64,000 nt of DNA, from the NCBI RefSeq assembly GCF_001500065.1, contig NZ_LQIN01000003.1:62001-126000 (forward strand). The letters are read 5' to 3'. Made by a program: the position numbers and the translations under genes. This stretch comes from Mycobacterium sp. IS-3022 (lineage in GTDB: Bacteria > Actinomycetota > Actinomycetes > Mycobacteriales > Mycobacteriaceae). The notes under the pieces are model-generated. The model was not told where the DNA came from and ran no database searches. It saw only the letters and a program-made list of their open reading frames with translations. Position 1 is the stretch's first letter; the number at the start of each line of letters is the position of its first letter. Below are positions 9,818-18,765 of the stretch, piece after piece.

Positions 9818-10375
9818 TCAAGTGTTTCCGACCAGCTCGACACCGTTGCCGTTCCAGCGGAACCGGACGACACTGTCGAGGCCCGGCACGCCGTTGGAGT
9901 AGCGCAGCGCGACGGTGTCGCCGGTGGTGACCGACTTGTCGACGCCGTTGAACCCGTAGGTGTCCGGCACTCCGGTCGGAATGAACTTGCCCTGGTGGAA
10001 CATCACCGCGCGGGTGTTGGGATTCTCGGCGTTGGTGTTGGCCTTGACGATGACGACCGAAAGCTGTGCGCACTCGTTGTAGTTGCCCGCCAGCGGCTCC
10101 GAGTTCCAGCCCTGGTTGCTGCGCGGATCGGGGGGCAACTTTTTGACGGCCTCGGCGATCTCCGGCGCGGCGAGGTTGACCGCACACGGATCGGCGGCCG
10201 CCGGGGCGCTGGGCGGTGCGACCGTCGCAGCCGGCGGCGGCGCTGCCGTCGTTGCCGGCGAAGCGACGGGCGCCGCCGACGGTGTCTTGGAGACGGTGGA
10301 GTCGCTTGCCCCGCATGCCACCAAGAGCGCCGCCACCAAACCGATGAGGCTGCTGAACCGAACCGAGCGAGTCAC
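9818..10375 (-). CDS. lprE: Lipoprotein LprE (LppP/LprE family)
   Basis: A secreted lipoprotein with a short basic N-terminus, a hydrophobic core and the lipobox LVAC, so acylation and export to the outer face of the membrane are expected. A Pro/Ala linker (about residues 30-60) leads to the LppP/LprE domain beginning ADPCAVNLAAPEI. Two cysteines in the mature domain may form a disulfide. It lies downstream of deaD and divergent from it, as Rv1252c does. The longer GTG at 10384 is possible, but AAAGG at 10384-10388 sits eight bases before the GTG at 10375, which favours the shorter start used here. In M. tuberculosis LprE is linked to macrophage survival; here only the family is seen. Confidence 0.9.
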   Translation of the reverse strand: MTRSVRFSSLIGLVAALLVACGASDSTVSKTPSAAPVASPATTAAPPPAATVAPPSAPAAADPCAVNLAAPEIAEAVKKLPPDPRSNQGWNSEPLAGNYNECAQLSVVIVKANTNAENPNTRAVMFHQGKFIPTGVPDTYGFNGVDKSVTTGDTVALRYSNGVPGLDSVVRFRWNGNGVELVGNT

Positions 10376-10451
10376 CTGAGCCACCTTTGCAAATCGCGTC
10401 GAGCAGGTCGCGCCGACACACCGCTTGGCAAATCGGGCGTGTCGCGGGCAT

Positions 10452-10457
10452 TAGACT
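10452..10457 (+). promoter_or_regulatory. Possible -10 for deaD
   Basis: TAGACT lies nine bases before the deaD ATG. TTGGCA at 10425-10430 is 21 bases upstream, which is too far for a good -35. The assignment is weak. Confidence 0.3.
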
Positions 10458-10466
10458 CGGTTACCG

Positions 10467-12140
10467 ATGACGCCCTCCGAGCCGGATGCGACTGGCACCG
10501 AGCTGACCTTTGATGACCTGCACATTCACCCATCGGTGCTGCGGGCCGTCGTCGACGTCGGCTACGAGACGCCGTCGGCCATCCAGGCGGCGACCATCCC
10601 GGCGATGATGGCCGGCTCCGACGTGGTCGGCCTGGCACAGACCGGCACTGGCAAGACCGCGGCGTTCGCAATCCCGATTCTGTCGAAGATCGACACCGGC
10701 AGTCGCACCACCCAGGCGCTCGTACTGGCGCCCACGCGCGAGTTGGCGCTGCAGGTGGCCGAGGCGTTCGGTCGCTACGGCGCACATCTGCCCGACGTCA
10801 ACGTGTTGCCGATCTACGGCGGATCGTCCTACGGCCCGCAGTTGGCCGGGCTCAAGCGCGGCGCCCAGGTGGTCGTCGGAACGCCGGGCCGGGTGATCGA
10901 TCACCTCGAGAAGGGCCGGCTCGATCTGTCGCGGCTCGATTATCTGGTGCTCGACGAGGCCGACGAGATGCTGCAGATGGGCTTCGCCGAAGACGTCGAG
11001 CGCATCCTGTCCGACACCCCCGAGTACAAGCAGGTCGCGTTGTTCTCGGCGACCATGCCGCCCGCGATCCGCAAGATCACCACCAAATACCTGCACGACC
11101 CGGTCGAAGTCACCGTCAAGGCGAAAACCGCCACCGCCGAGAACATTTCGCAGCGCTACATCCAGGTTGCCGGCCACCGCAAAATGGATGCGCTGACGCG
11201 GGTGCTCGAGGTCGAAGAGGGCGACGCGATGATCGTGTTCGTCCGCACCAAGCAGGCCACCGAAGAGGTCGCCGAACGGCTCAAGGCCAGGGGCTTCGCC
11301 GCGGCGGCGATCAACGGGGACATCCCGCAAGCCCAGCGCGAACGCACCATCGCCGCATTGAAGAACGGCAGCATCGACGTCCTGATCGCCACGGACGTCG
11401 CCGCACGCGGCCTGGACGTCGAGCGCATCTCCCACGTGCTGAACTACGACATCCCCAACGACACCGAGTCCTACGTGCACCGCATCGGTCGCACCGGTCG
11501 GGCCGGCCGGTCCGGGGCGGCGCTGCTGTTCGTCACGCCGCGGGAGCGTCACCTGCTCAAGGCGATCGAGAAGGCCACCCGGTCCAAGCTGATCGAGGCC
11601 GAACTGCCGACGGTCGAAGACGTCAACGCCCAACGGGTTTCCAAGTTCCGCGACTCGATCACCGAGGCGCTCAACGCCCCGGGAACCGACGTGTTCCGGA
11701 ACATCATCGAGGACTACGAACGCGAGCACGACGTACCGATCGCCGACATCGCCGCGGCGCTGGCCGCGCAGGCGCACGGTGGCGACGAATTCTTCATGGT
11801 CGAGCCGCCGCCGGACAAGCGGCGCGAGCGCGACGACCGGCCGCGCCGCGACAAGCCCGACCGCAAATCCCGGGACGGTCTGGTCACCTACCGCATCGCG
11901 GTCGGCAAACGGCACAAGGTCGGACCGGGTCACATCGTCGGCGCTATCGCCAACGAAGGCGGCCTGCACCGCAGCGACTTCGGCCACATCACCATCCGCC
12001 CGGACTTCTCGCTGGTCGAGTTGCCTGCCGATCTGCCCCAAAGGACACTCAAAGCCCTTGAGAACACCCGCATCTCGGGTGTGAAGATCAACCTGCAGCC
12101 CGACCGGCGGCCGGACAAGGCCCGGCGCAAGCAGAGATGA
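10467..12140 (+). CDS. deaD: DEAD-box ATP-dependent RNA helicase DeaD
   Basis: A 557-residue cold-shock/ribosome-assembly type RNA helicase, matching Rv1253 (563 aa). Visible motifs are the Q motif region, Walker A AQTGTGKT (residues 57-64), PTRELA, the DEAD box VLDEADEM (163-166), SAT, and HRIGRTGRAGR. The C-terminal part has a basic linker (about 450-470) and a DbpA-type RNA-binding domain (YRIAVGKRHKVGPGHIVGAI... ISGVKINLQP). It unwinds structured RNA in the cytoplasm. Its stop overlaps the ATG of the acyltransferase gene (ATGA), so the two form an operon. Confidence 0.97.
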   Translation: MTPSEPDATGTELTFDDLHIHPSVLRAVVDVGYETPSAIQAATIPAMMAGSDVVGLAQTGTGKTAAFAIPILSKIDTGSRTTQALVLAPTRELALQVAEAFGRYGAHLPDVNVLPIYGGSSYGPQLAGLKRGAQVVVGTPGRVIDHLEKGRLDLSRLDYLVLDEADEMLQMGFAEDVERILSDTPEYKQVALFSATMPPAIRKITTKYLHDPVEVTVKAKTATAENISQRYIQVAGHRKMDALTRVLEVEEGDAMIVFVRTKQATEEVAERLKARGFAAAAINGDIPQAQRERTIAALKNGSIDVLIATDVAARGLDVERISHVLNYDIPNDTESYVHRIGRTGRAGRSGAALLFVTPRERHLLKAIEKATRSKLIEAELPTVEDVNAQRVSKFRDSITEALNAPGTDVFRNIIEDYEREHDVPIADIAAALAAQAHGGDEFFMVEPPPDKRRERDDRPRRDKPDRKSRDGLVTYRIAVGKRHKVGPGHIVGAIANEGGLHRSDFGHITIRPDFSLVELPADLPQRTLKALENTRISGVKINLQPDRRPDKARRKQR

Positions 12141-13279
12141 CGCTGTCGCGCGGGCTGGACGCGCAGGGCGGCCTGGAATCCATCGGCAAGGCCGAACGAG
12201 TCGCCTCGCTCACCGGGATCCGCGCCGTTGCGGCGTTGTTGGTGATGCTCACCCACGCCGCATACACGACGGGGAAGTATCCGCAGGGCTACGTCGGCCT
12301 GGTGTACTCACGGGCCGAGATCGGGGTACCGATCTTCTTCGTGCTCAGCGGATTTCTGTTGTTCTCGCCGTGGGTGAAGTCAGCGGCCACAGACGCGCCG
12401 CCACCCTCGGTGCGTCGATACGCATGGCACCGGGTGCGCCGCATCATGCCGGCCTACGCGGTGACCGTGCTGGTGGCCTATCTCGTCTATCACTTCCGCA
12501 CCGCGGGCCCGAATCCCGGCCACACCTGGGAGGGGTTGTTCCGCAACCTCACGCTGACCCAGATCTACACCGACCACTATCTGTATTCGTTCCTGCATCA
12601 GGGCCTGACGCAAATGTGGAGCCTGGCGGTCGAGGTCGCGTTCTACCTTGTGCTGCCGCTGCTTGCCTGGCTGCTGCTGGTGGTGCTGTGCCGACGACGG
12701 TGGCGGCCGGGCCTATTGATGAGCGGACTGGTCGCGCTCGCATTGCTCACCCCGGCGTGGCTGATCCTGGTGCACACCACCGACTTTCTGCCCGACGGTG
12801 CCCGGCTGTGGCTGCCGTCGTATCTGGCCTGGTTCATCGGCGGGATGATGCTGGCGGTGCTGCAGCCACTGGGTGTGCGGGCCTACGCGCTGGCATGTGT
12901 CCCGCTGGCGGTCGCGTGCTATTTCATCGTGTCCACACCGATCGCCGGGGAGCCCACCACGTCGCCCAACGAGTTGCGCGAGGGACTGGCGAAGGCGTTC
13001 TTCTACGCGGTGATCGCCACGCTGGCGGTCGCCCCGCTGGCGCTGGGCGATCGGGGCGTCTACGCCAGGCTGCTCTCCAGCCGGCCGATGGTGTTCCTCG
13101 GCGAGATCTCCTACGAGATCTTCCTGATCCACCTGATCACGATGGAGGTGGTGATGGTGGAGATCCTGCACTATCCGATCTATACCGGGTCCATCGTCAT
13201 GCTGTTCCTCGTCACCTTCGTGGTGACGATCCCGCTGGCCTGGCTGTTGCATCGGTTCACCCGGGTCAAGACCGCCTGA
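12137..13279 (+). CDS. Acyltransferase 3 family (OafA/YrhL-like) membrane O-acyltransferase, Rv1254-like
   Basis: A 380-residue integral membrane acyltransferase with about 10 TM helices. The N-terminus has the family pattern LTGIRAVAALLVMLTHA with the conserved His in helix 1 (about residue 38), then EIGVPIFFVLSGFLLF and the QMWSLAVEVAFYLVLP motif. These enzymes transfer acyl groups from the cytoplasm to sugars or lipids of the envelope. In M. tuberculosis the orthologue is a probable acyltransferase (Rv1254, 383 aa). The ATG overlaps the deaD stop. Downstream there is an inverted repeat at 13295-13332 and then an iron-regulated promoter. Confidence 0.9.
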   Translation: MTLSRGLDAQGGLESIGKAERVASLTGIRAVAALLVMLTHAAYTTGKYPQGYVGLVYSRAEIGVPIFFVLSGFLLFSPWVKSAATDAPPPSVRRYAWHRVRRIMPAYAVTVLVAYLVYHFRTAGPNPGHTWEGLFRNLTLTQIYTDHYLYSFLHQGLTQMWSLAVEVAFYLVLPLLAWLLLVVLCRRRWRPGLLMSGLVALALLTPAWLILVHTTDFLPDGARLWLPSYLAWFIGGMMLAVLQPLGVRAYALACVPLAVACYFIVSTPIAGEPTTSPNELREGLAKAFFYAVIATLAVAPLALGDRGVYARLLSSRPMVFLGEISYEIFLIHLITMEVVMVEILHYPIYTGSIVMLFLVTFVVTIPLAWLLHRFTRVKTA

Positions 13280-13294
13280 GGCCTCGCGCTGACG

Positions 13295-13332
13295 GGTTGA
13301 TCGCAACATGCACGTGGTGCGAGCAATCAACC
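13295..13332. repeat. Intergenic inverted repeat, possible terminator
   Basis: GGTTGATCGC (13295-13304) pairs with GCAATCAACC (13323-13332) with one mismatch. An inner GCAC/GTGC stem lies in the 18-base loop. It lies 16 bases after the acyltransferase stop and before the IdeR box, so it may end the deaD operon transcript. Confidence 0.55.
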
Positions 13333-13382
13333 ACTTAAGCACCCGCGGCCGCCTCCACACTGCGCTTCAGCCGCACGCGGCC

Positions 13383-13401
13383 TTAGGGTAGCCTAACCAG
13401 A
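13383..13401 (+). promoter_or_regulatory. IdeR iron box
   Basis: TTAGGGTAGCCTAACCAGA matches the 19-bp IdeR consensus TTAGGTTAGSCTAACCTAA at 16 positions, including the whole central TAGSCTAACC. It ends 22 bases before the ATG of a siderophore-interacting protein, a function that fits iron control by IdeR. Confidence 0.85.
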
Positions 13402-13423
13402 ACGGCGACACGGAGGGCCAGTT

Positions 13424-14140
13424 ATGTCGGACAAGAAGCCAACGCGCGGTTTCCAGGGTGCGGTGCTCAAGCTGCTGCGCGCGGGCGACTATCAGCTGAC
13501 CGTGACGGGTAAGCGGGAGATCAGCCCGCACTACCTGCGGCTGAGTTTCGATGCGGGCGGCATGCTCGAGGGTTCTCCGCTGCACCCGACGATGTGGATC
13601 CGCATGTGGTTCGCCGACGGCGAGAAACTGCATCAGCGTGGCTACACGCTGGTCGACCCCAATCCCGCGGCCGACACCGTCGACATCGAGTTCGCGCTGC
13701 ACGACGGCATCGCGTCGCACTGGGCGGAGAACGCCCAACCGGGCGACTCCATCGAGGTGACGGTGCTGGGCAGCAACTTCACCCTGCCCGAACCGGCGCC
13801 TGCCGGCTACGTGATCGTCGGCGACACCGCATCACTGCCCGCGATCAACTCGCTGTTGACCGCGATCGGTGACGCCCCGGCCCGGGTGTTCCTCGAGGCC
13901 GGTCACGACGACGACAAGCAACTACCGGTCGCCCGCAGCACGGACGTGGTGTGGGTGGACCGCAAGAACGCCGGCGAGGCACTGGTGGAAGCCGTCGCCG
14001 CGGCGGCGTTCGACGCGCACGATCACTTCGGCTGGGTGGCATGCGACAACCGCACCACCCGCGCCGTCGCCAAGGTGTTCCGCGAGGAGTACAAGATCTC
14101 GAAGAAGTCGATCAAAGCGCAGGCTTACTGGGTGGCATGA
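13424..14140 (+). CDS. Siderophore-interacting FAD-binding protein (ViuB-like ferric-siderophore reductase)
   Basis: A 238-residue protein of the SIP/ViuB family, which reduces ferric siderophores in the cytoplasm to release iron. The FAD-binding motif RGYTLVDP is near residues 71-78, and the NAD(P)H-binding region VIVGDTASLPAINSLL is near 128-143. The last 40 residues (EEYKISKKSIKAQAYWVA) are the typical SIP tail. GGAGG sits about 10 bases before the ATG, and an IdeR box is immediately upstream. The gene is inserted between the Rv1254 and Rv1255c equivalents. Its 3' end overlaps the convergent TetR gene by 29 bases. Confidence 0.93.
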   Translation: MSDKKPTRGFQGAVLKLLRAGDYQLTVTGKREISPHYLRLSFDAGGMLEGSPLHPTMWIRMWFADGEKLHQRGYTLVDPNPAADTVDIEFALHDGIASHWAENAQPGDSIEVTVLGSNFTLPEPAPAGYVIVGDTASLPAINSLLTAIGDAPARVFLEAGHDDDKQLPVARSTDVVWVDRKNAGEALVEAVAAAAFDAHDHFGWVACDNRTTRAVAKVFREEYKISKKSIKAQAYWVA

Positions 14141-14732
14141 CAGCCTCCGCACGCGCGGAGGAAAGCTGACCCGGCAGCACGATCGGTACGACGAACTCCT
14201 CGAGCATCGACCGCTCGTCGTCCTCGTCATGGCCGGGGAACAGCATCAGCGAGGTCATCACCCGCACCAGCCACCGGGCGCGATGGGCAACCAACTCGGG
14301 GTCGTCGGGGCCCAGCGAGATGACGAACGCCTCGGTCAGCGCCTTGATGACCTCGGACTCCTCGGCCATCTCCGCACCGATCGGGCGCTGTGTCGTCGCG
14401 AACCACGATGCGAGAGCAGGACTTTCACGCACGTTCCGCAGTGAGGCCAGCATCCCCTCGATCAGGCGTTCGCGCGGATCCGTCAGCGCGTTGATCTGCT
14501 CGGTCATCTCGCGGTACAGCCGGTAACTCTCCCGGTGCACATAAGCGGTGTACAACGCGTCGCGGTTTTCGAAGTATCGGTACAGCGTTGCGCGTGAACA
14601 CCCTGCCGCCGAGGCGATTTCGTGCATGCCAACGGTGGCGGCCTCTTTGTGCGCGAACAGTTCACCGGCCGCGTCGAGGATGCGGTCGGCGGCCACTTCG
14701 GTGCGCCGCGCGGCCAGCCAGTCGCCGCCCAT
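14112..14732 (-). CDS. TetR family regulator, Rv1255c-like, coupled to cyp130
   Basis: A 206-residue TetR protein. The helix-turn-helix is at about residues 30-60 (TVGMHEIASAAGCSRATLYRYFENRDALY). The rest is a helical ligand/dimer domain. Its ATG overlaps the cytochrome P450 stop (ATGA), so it is the second gene of a P450-regulator operon, as in M. tuberculosis (Rv1256c-Rv1255c), and it probably controls that operon. The C-terminus overlaps the convergent SIP gene. Confidence 0.92.
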   Translation of the reverse strand: MGGDWLAARRTEVAADRILDAAGELFAHKEAATVGMHEIASAAGCSRATLYRYFENRDALYTAYVHRESYRLYREMTEQINALTDPRERLIEGMLASLRNVRESPALASWFATTQRPIGAEMAEESEVIKALTEAFVISLGPDDPELVAHRARWLVRVMTSLMLFPGHDEDDERSMLEEFVVPIVLPGQLSSARAEAVMPPSKPAL

Positions 14733-15973
14733 CAGGTATTCACCACGAACGGCACGGACAGCGGTCGACGTACGTAACTGCCGCCGGCCCAGACGATTCC
14801 GCTCTCGTCGACCTCGAAGTCGGGAATCCGCGTCAGCAGTTCGGTCAGCGCGACGCGAGACTGCATCCTCGCCGCCGCCGCGCCGAGGCAGTGATGCGCA
14901 CCATGACTGAACGTCAGGATGTTGCGGGGCTTGCGGGTCACGTCGAGTTCGGCGGCGTCGGCGCCGAACTGGCGCTCGTCGCGGTTCGCCGAACCGTAGA
15001 GCAACAGCACCCGCCTGCCCTCGGGGATCGTCGTACCGGCCACCTCCACGTCGCGGGTCACGGTGCGGGCCAGTCCCTGCACCGGCGACGTCATGCGCAG
15101 GAACTCCTCGACGGAATCCGGTATCAGCTCGGGGTTTTCCACCAGCAGACGACGCTGGTCGGGCCGCTGATGCAACAGCTGCACCGACCCGCCGAGCATG
15201 CCGGTGCTGGTGTCGTTACCGCCGGTGACCATGGTGAAGGTGAACGCCAGGATCGACAGCACACCGGCGATGTCACCGTCGGCGCCCACCCCGGCGGCCA
15301 CCAGATGCGAAACCGTGTCGTCCTCCGGTTCGACGCGGCGGCGTTCGATCAGCTGCGTGAAGTAGGCCATCATCTCGGCGAGCTTGTCGCCCAACGTCTC
15401 CAGCGCCCCGCCGATGCCGCCGTCGGCGGTGTTGGCCGCGACGATCGCGTCGGTCCACCCGTCGAACTGGCCGCGGTCCTCCTCCGGAACGCCGAGATAG
15501 TGCGCGACGACCATCGACGGCAGGGGCTTGAACAACTCCGCGACGATGTCACCGCCGCCGTTTTTCCGGATGTTCTCGATTCGCTCGACGACGTACTCGC
15601 GCACCTTGGGCTCGACCGCCTCGACCTGCCTCGGGGTGAAACCGCGCGACACCAGCTTGCGGAACTCGGTGTGCACGGGCGGGTCCTGCATGACCATCGG
15701 CGGATTGTCGGCCAAGCCGATGAGCTCCAGTTCGCCGTAGTTGACCGTGAGCCCCTGCGCCGACGAGAACGTCTCGTGGTCGCGCGCGGCGGCCCAGATG
15801 TCGGCGTGGCGCGACATCACGAAGTAGTCGTCGTTCGGCCGGTCCTGCGGCACCACATGGTGGACGGGATCATGGTCCCGCAGCGCCCTGTACATCGGCC
15901 ACGGATCAGTCCAGGTATCGGCGTTCGCGAGCTGGAATCGAACCGGCGTGCCGTGAGACAGAGTAGCCGTCAT
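14732..15973 (-). CDS. cyp130: Cytochrome P450, CYP130-like
   Basis: A 413-residue soluble P450, the homologue of Rv1256c by position and size. Motifs: I-helix oxygen-binding TMVTGGNDTSTG (about 236-247), K-helix EFLR (ExxR), and the heme loop FSHGAHHCLG with the axial Cys near residue 361. It needs a ferredoxin and reductase supplied elsewhere, since none are adjacent. The substrate is unknown; M. tuberculosis CYP130 binds azoles and aryl amines. Start is ATG at 15973, six bases after a weak -10 (TACCAA) with an exact TTGACA -35 18 bases further up. Confidence 0.93.
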   Translation of the reverse strand: MTATLSHGTPVRFQLANADTWTDPWPMYRALRDHDPVHHVVPQDRPNDDYFVMSRHADIWAAARDHETFSSAQGLTVNYGELELIGLADNPPMVMQDPPVHTEFRKLVSRGFTPRQVEAVEPKVREYVVERIENIRKNGGGDIVAELFKPLPSMVVAHYLGVPEEDRGQFDGWTDAIVAANTADGGIGGALETLGDKLAEMMAYFTQLIERRRVEPEDDTVSHLVAAGVGADGDIAGVLSILAFTFTMVTGGNDTSTGMLGGSVQLLHQRPDQRRLLVENPELIPDSVEEFLRMTSPVQGLARTVTRDVEVAGTTIPEGRRVLLLYGSANRDERQFGADAAELDVTRKPRNILTFSHGAHHCLGAAAARMQSRVALTELLTRIPDFEVDESGIVWAGGSYVRRPLSVPFVVNT

Positions 15974-15979
15974 GTCTCA

Positions 15980-16009
15980 TTGGTACGACAGAAACCGAGA
16001 CCATGTCAA
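15980..16009 (-). promoter_or_regulatory. cyp130-tetR promoter
   Basis: On the minus strand TTGACA (16004-16009) is followed after 18 bases by TACCAA (15980-15985). GTCTC and GAGAC arms lie in the same region, which could be part of the TetR operator, but the palindrome is imperfect. Confidence 0.45.
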
Positions 16010-16095
16010 TAGGCAATCTCCCGCGAACAGACGCGGACTGCCTCTTTTCGCGGCATTTCGGGGCAATTCACCTCTGCTCGCGACAACTAAGACAA

Positions 16096-17460
16096 CTAAA
16101 AAGCCGCGCCCGGGTTCAGAATCCCGTCCGGGTCCAGCGCCTGCTTTATCCGCCGGTTGAGTTCCATCGCCTCGGGGCCGATCTGCCCGGCCAGCCACGG
16201 CCGCTTGAGCCGGCCGACGCCGTGTTCGCCGGTGATCGTGCCGCCGAGGCCGACGGCCAGATCCATGATCTCGCCGAACGCCCGGTGCGCGCGTTCGGTC
16301 ATCGCGGCATCGGCGGGGTCGTAGACGATCAGCGGATGCGTGTTGCCGTCGCCGGCGTGCGCGATCACCGAGATCAGCAGTTCGTGATTCGCCGCGATCT
16401 TCGCCACGCCGCCGACCAGATCAGCCAACGCGGGCAACGGAACTCCGACGTCCTCGAGTAATAGCGAGCCCTTCAACTCGACGGCGGGAATGCAGAACCG
16501 CCGGGCGGCCACGAACGCCTCGCCCTCGTCGGGGTCCGATGTCGAGAACACCTCCTTGGCGCCGTGCTCGGTGAAGACATCGGCCATGAACCGGGCATCC
16601 TCGGCGCCGGATGGGCCACGGTCATCGGAGGCGGCCACCAGCATCGCGGCGGCGGAGCGATCCAGGCCCATCTTCAGCTTGTCCTCGACGGCGTTGATGG
16701 CCGCCGAGTCCATGAATTCCAGCATCGAGGGCCGGATTTTGGACGTGATCGCGACGACGGCCGTCGCGGCCGCCTCGACCGAGTCGAAGCTCGCCACCAC
16801 CGTGCACGCCGCCGACTGTGCCGGCAGCAGTTTCAGCGTCGCCTCGGTGACCACGCCGAGCGTGCCCTCGCTGCCGACGAACAACTTGGTCAACGGGAGC
16901 CCGGCGACGTCCTTGAGCCGCGGACCGCCGAGTCGCACCGCGGTGCCATCGGCCAGTACTACCTGTAGTCCGAGCACGTAATCCGTTGTGACGCCGTACT
17001 TCACGCAGCACAGGCCGCCGGCGTTGGTGGCGACGTTGCCGCCGATGCTGCAGATCTCGAACGACGATGGGTCCGGCGGATACCACAGCCCGAACTCCGC
17101 CACCGCCTTCTTGACTTCCGCGTTGAGCAGACCGGGCTGGACGACGGCGGTGCGGGTCACCGGGTCGACGGTGATGTCGCGCATCTTCTCGGTGGTCAGC
17201 ACGATGGCGCCGTCGAGGGCCGACGCGCCGCCGGACAGGCCGGTGCCCATCCCGCGCGGCACCACCGCGACCTTGTGGGCGGTGGCCCAGCGCAGCACGG
17301 CTTGCACGTCCTCGGTGCTGCGGGGCCGAACCACCGCGAGCGGTGTGCCCGCGGTCGGGTCGAAGGCCCGGTCATGCCGGTAGGACCCCAGGATGTCCGG
17401 ATCGGTGACGACGCCACCCTCGGACAGCGCGTCGATGAGATCGGCCAGGGTGGACTCCAC
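16096..17460 (-). CDS. FAD-linked oxidase, GlcD-like (Rv1257c-like)
   Basis: A 454-residue FAD_binding_4/FAD-oxidase_C flavoprotein matching Rv1257c (455 aa). Motifs: VVPRGMGTGLSGGASA (FAD pyrophosphate loop, about residues 68-83), SIGGNVATNAGGLCCVKYG, VIAHAGDGNTHPLI, and near the C-terminus ITGEHGVGRLKRPWL. It probably oxidises glycolate, D-lactate or a related 2-hydroxy acid. The GTG at 17460 is chosen because TACGAT lies six bases upstream on the minus strand. It is a paralogue of the 4974-6326 protein with the same domain order but different loop sequences. Confidence 0.92.
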   Translation of the reverse strand: MESTLADLIDALSEGGVVTDPDILGSYRHDRAFDPTAGTPLAVVRPRSTEDVQAVLRWATAHKVAVVPRGMGTGLSGGASALDGAIVLTTEKMRDITVDPVTRTAVVQPGLLNAEVKKAVAEFGLWYPPDPSSFEICSIGGNVATNAGGLCCVKYGVTTDYVLGLQVVLADGTAVRLGGPRLKDVAGLPLTKLFVGSEGTLGVVTEATLKLLPAQSAACTVVASFDSVEAAATAVVAITSKIRPSMLEFMDSAAINAVEDKLKMGLDRSAAAMLVAASDDRGPSGAEDARFMADVFTEHGAKEVFSTSDPDEGEAFVAARRFCIPAVELKGSLLLEDVGVPLPALADLVGGVAKIAANHELLISVIAHAGDGNTHPLIVYDPADAAMTERAHRAFGEIMDLAVGLGGTITGEHGVGRLKRPWLAGQIGPEAMELNRRIKQALDPDGILNPGAAF

Positions 17461-17466
17461 ACGCCA

Positions 17467-17472
17467 ATCGTA
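17467..17472 (-). promoter_or_regulatory. -10 element, leaderless GlcD-like gene
   Basis: TACGAT on the minus strand, six bases before GTG 17460. Confidence 0.5.
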
Positions 17473-17521
17473 CGAGCAGCCTGTGCGGTTGCGACCCGGC
17501 CGCGATGGGAGCGTTGAGCGG

Positions 17522-18751
17522 TCAGACCGTCGGCGGCCGGTCGAGTTCGCGTAACGCCGACAGGAACACCGCGACGATTCCGAGCAGCAGCATGGGCAGT
17601 GCCAGCGCCAGGAAGGTCACGTGCAAGCCGGCGGCGTCGGCCAGTGGGCCCGCCACGATCAACCCCAGCGGCCCGGCGGCGTAGGCCAGCGATCCCATCA
17701 CCCCGACCACCCGGCCGCGAAGATGCTGCGGCGCCCGCGTCTGCATGACGTAGTTGTAGATCGGGGCGATCGGCCCGTAGACCAGCCCGACGATCGCCGA
17801 CAGCACAAGGATGACCGGCAGCGGCGGCAGGAACGCGATGACCGTCATCGCGACCCCCAGCGTCAGCACGGCGGCCAGCATGGTCACCCGCCGGCTCACG
17901 TACTTCGACGACACCGCGTAACCGAGCGCACCCACCAGACCGCCGACGCTCAACGCCATCAACACCCAACCGAGATGCGCCGGTTCGTTGCGGTCGGTGA
18001 AGTACTTCGGGAACAGCACGCTCTCCATCGGCATGTACAGGCCGGTGGCCGCCAGGTCGACGAACGCCAGCGTGCGCAACACCTTGTTGTGCCAGACGAA
18101 CCGCAGGCCCTCGACGATGCCCGCCCACACCCCGTCGGGCAGCGAGGCGCGGTCGGGCCTGCCGGTGCCCTCCAGTCGCAGGAGGCCGATCGCGACGATC
18201 GACAACCCGAAGGCCAGCGCGGTGACCCACATGGTGTTGATGCCGCCCAGCGTCGCGATCAGCAGGCCGCCGATGCCGGGACCGACGATGTAGGCCAGGT
18301 TGAACACGGCCTCGTAGACGCTGTTGGCGCGGTCCAGCGTCCACCCGGCGCGGGTCGCCGCCTCGGGCAACATCGTCTCGCGCGCGGTCATCCCCGCCGG
18401 GTCGAAGAAGGCGCCCAGCCCGGCCAGCACCGCGAGCACCGCGACGTTGACGGCCTCCACGCCAAAGGTCAGCGCCAGTACCGGGACCGCGGCCACCGAC
18501 AGCGCGGACAACGCATCGGAGATCATCGAGACCAGTCGTCGGCCCAGATAGTCGACCGCGGCGCCGGCGATCAGCGTCGCGATCAGCAACGGCAGCGTGC
18601 CCGCCATCGCCACGATCGAGGCCTCCAGCGCAGAGCCGTTGCGCTGCAACACCAGCCACGGAAACGCGATCAGCGATATGCCGTTGCCTGCACCGGCCAT
18701 CAGCGCGGCGAACAGGATCAACAGAAGGGGGCCGCGCCTGCTGTGCGTCAT
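17522..18751 (-). CDS. tap: MFS multidrug efflux pump Tap (Rv1258c-like)
   Basis: A 409-residue 12-TM MFS protein close in size to Tap (419 aa), which exports tetracycline, aminoglycosides and other drugs. It starts MTHSRRGPLLLILFAALMAGAGNG, with motif A-like AVDYLGRR near residues 65-72. The C-terminus ends in a short basic/Pro tail. The open frame continues far upstream without a stop, but the ATG at 18751 gives the family's N-terminus. TACATT lies at 18766-18771 on the minus strand, leaving a leader of about seven bases. It is divergent from udgB. In M. tuberculosis it is induced by WhiB7; an AT-rich AAAATT element is present upstream but its spacing to the -10 is not right. Confidence 0.9.
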   Translation of the reverse strand: MTHSRRGPLLLILFAALMAGAGNGISLIAFPWLVLQRNGSALEASIVAMAGTLPLLIATLIAGAAVDYLGRRLVSMISDALSALSVAAVPVLALTFGVEAVNVAVLAVLAGLGAFFDPAGMTARETMLPEAATRAGWTLDRANSVYEAVFNLAYIVGPGIGGLLIATLGGINTMWVTALAFGLSIVAIGLLRLEGTGRPDRASLPDGVWAGIVEGLRFVWHNKVLRTLAFVDLAATGLYMPMESVLFPKYFTDRNEPAHLGWVLMALSVGGLVGALGYAVSSKYVSRRVTMLAAVLTLGVAMTVIAFLPPLPVILVLSAIVGLVYGPIAPIYNYVMQTRAPQHLRGRVVGVMGSLAYAAGPLGLIVAGPLADAAGLHVTFLALALPMLLLGIVAVFLSALRELDRPPTV

Positions 18752-18765
18752 GGTTACCGCCGCAG

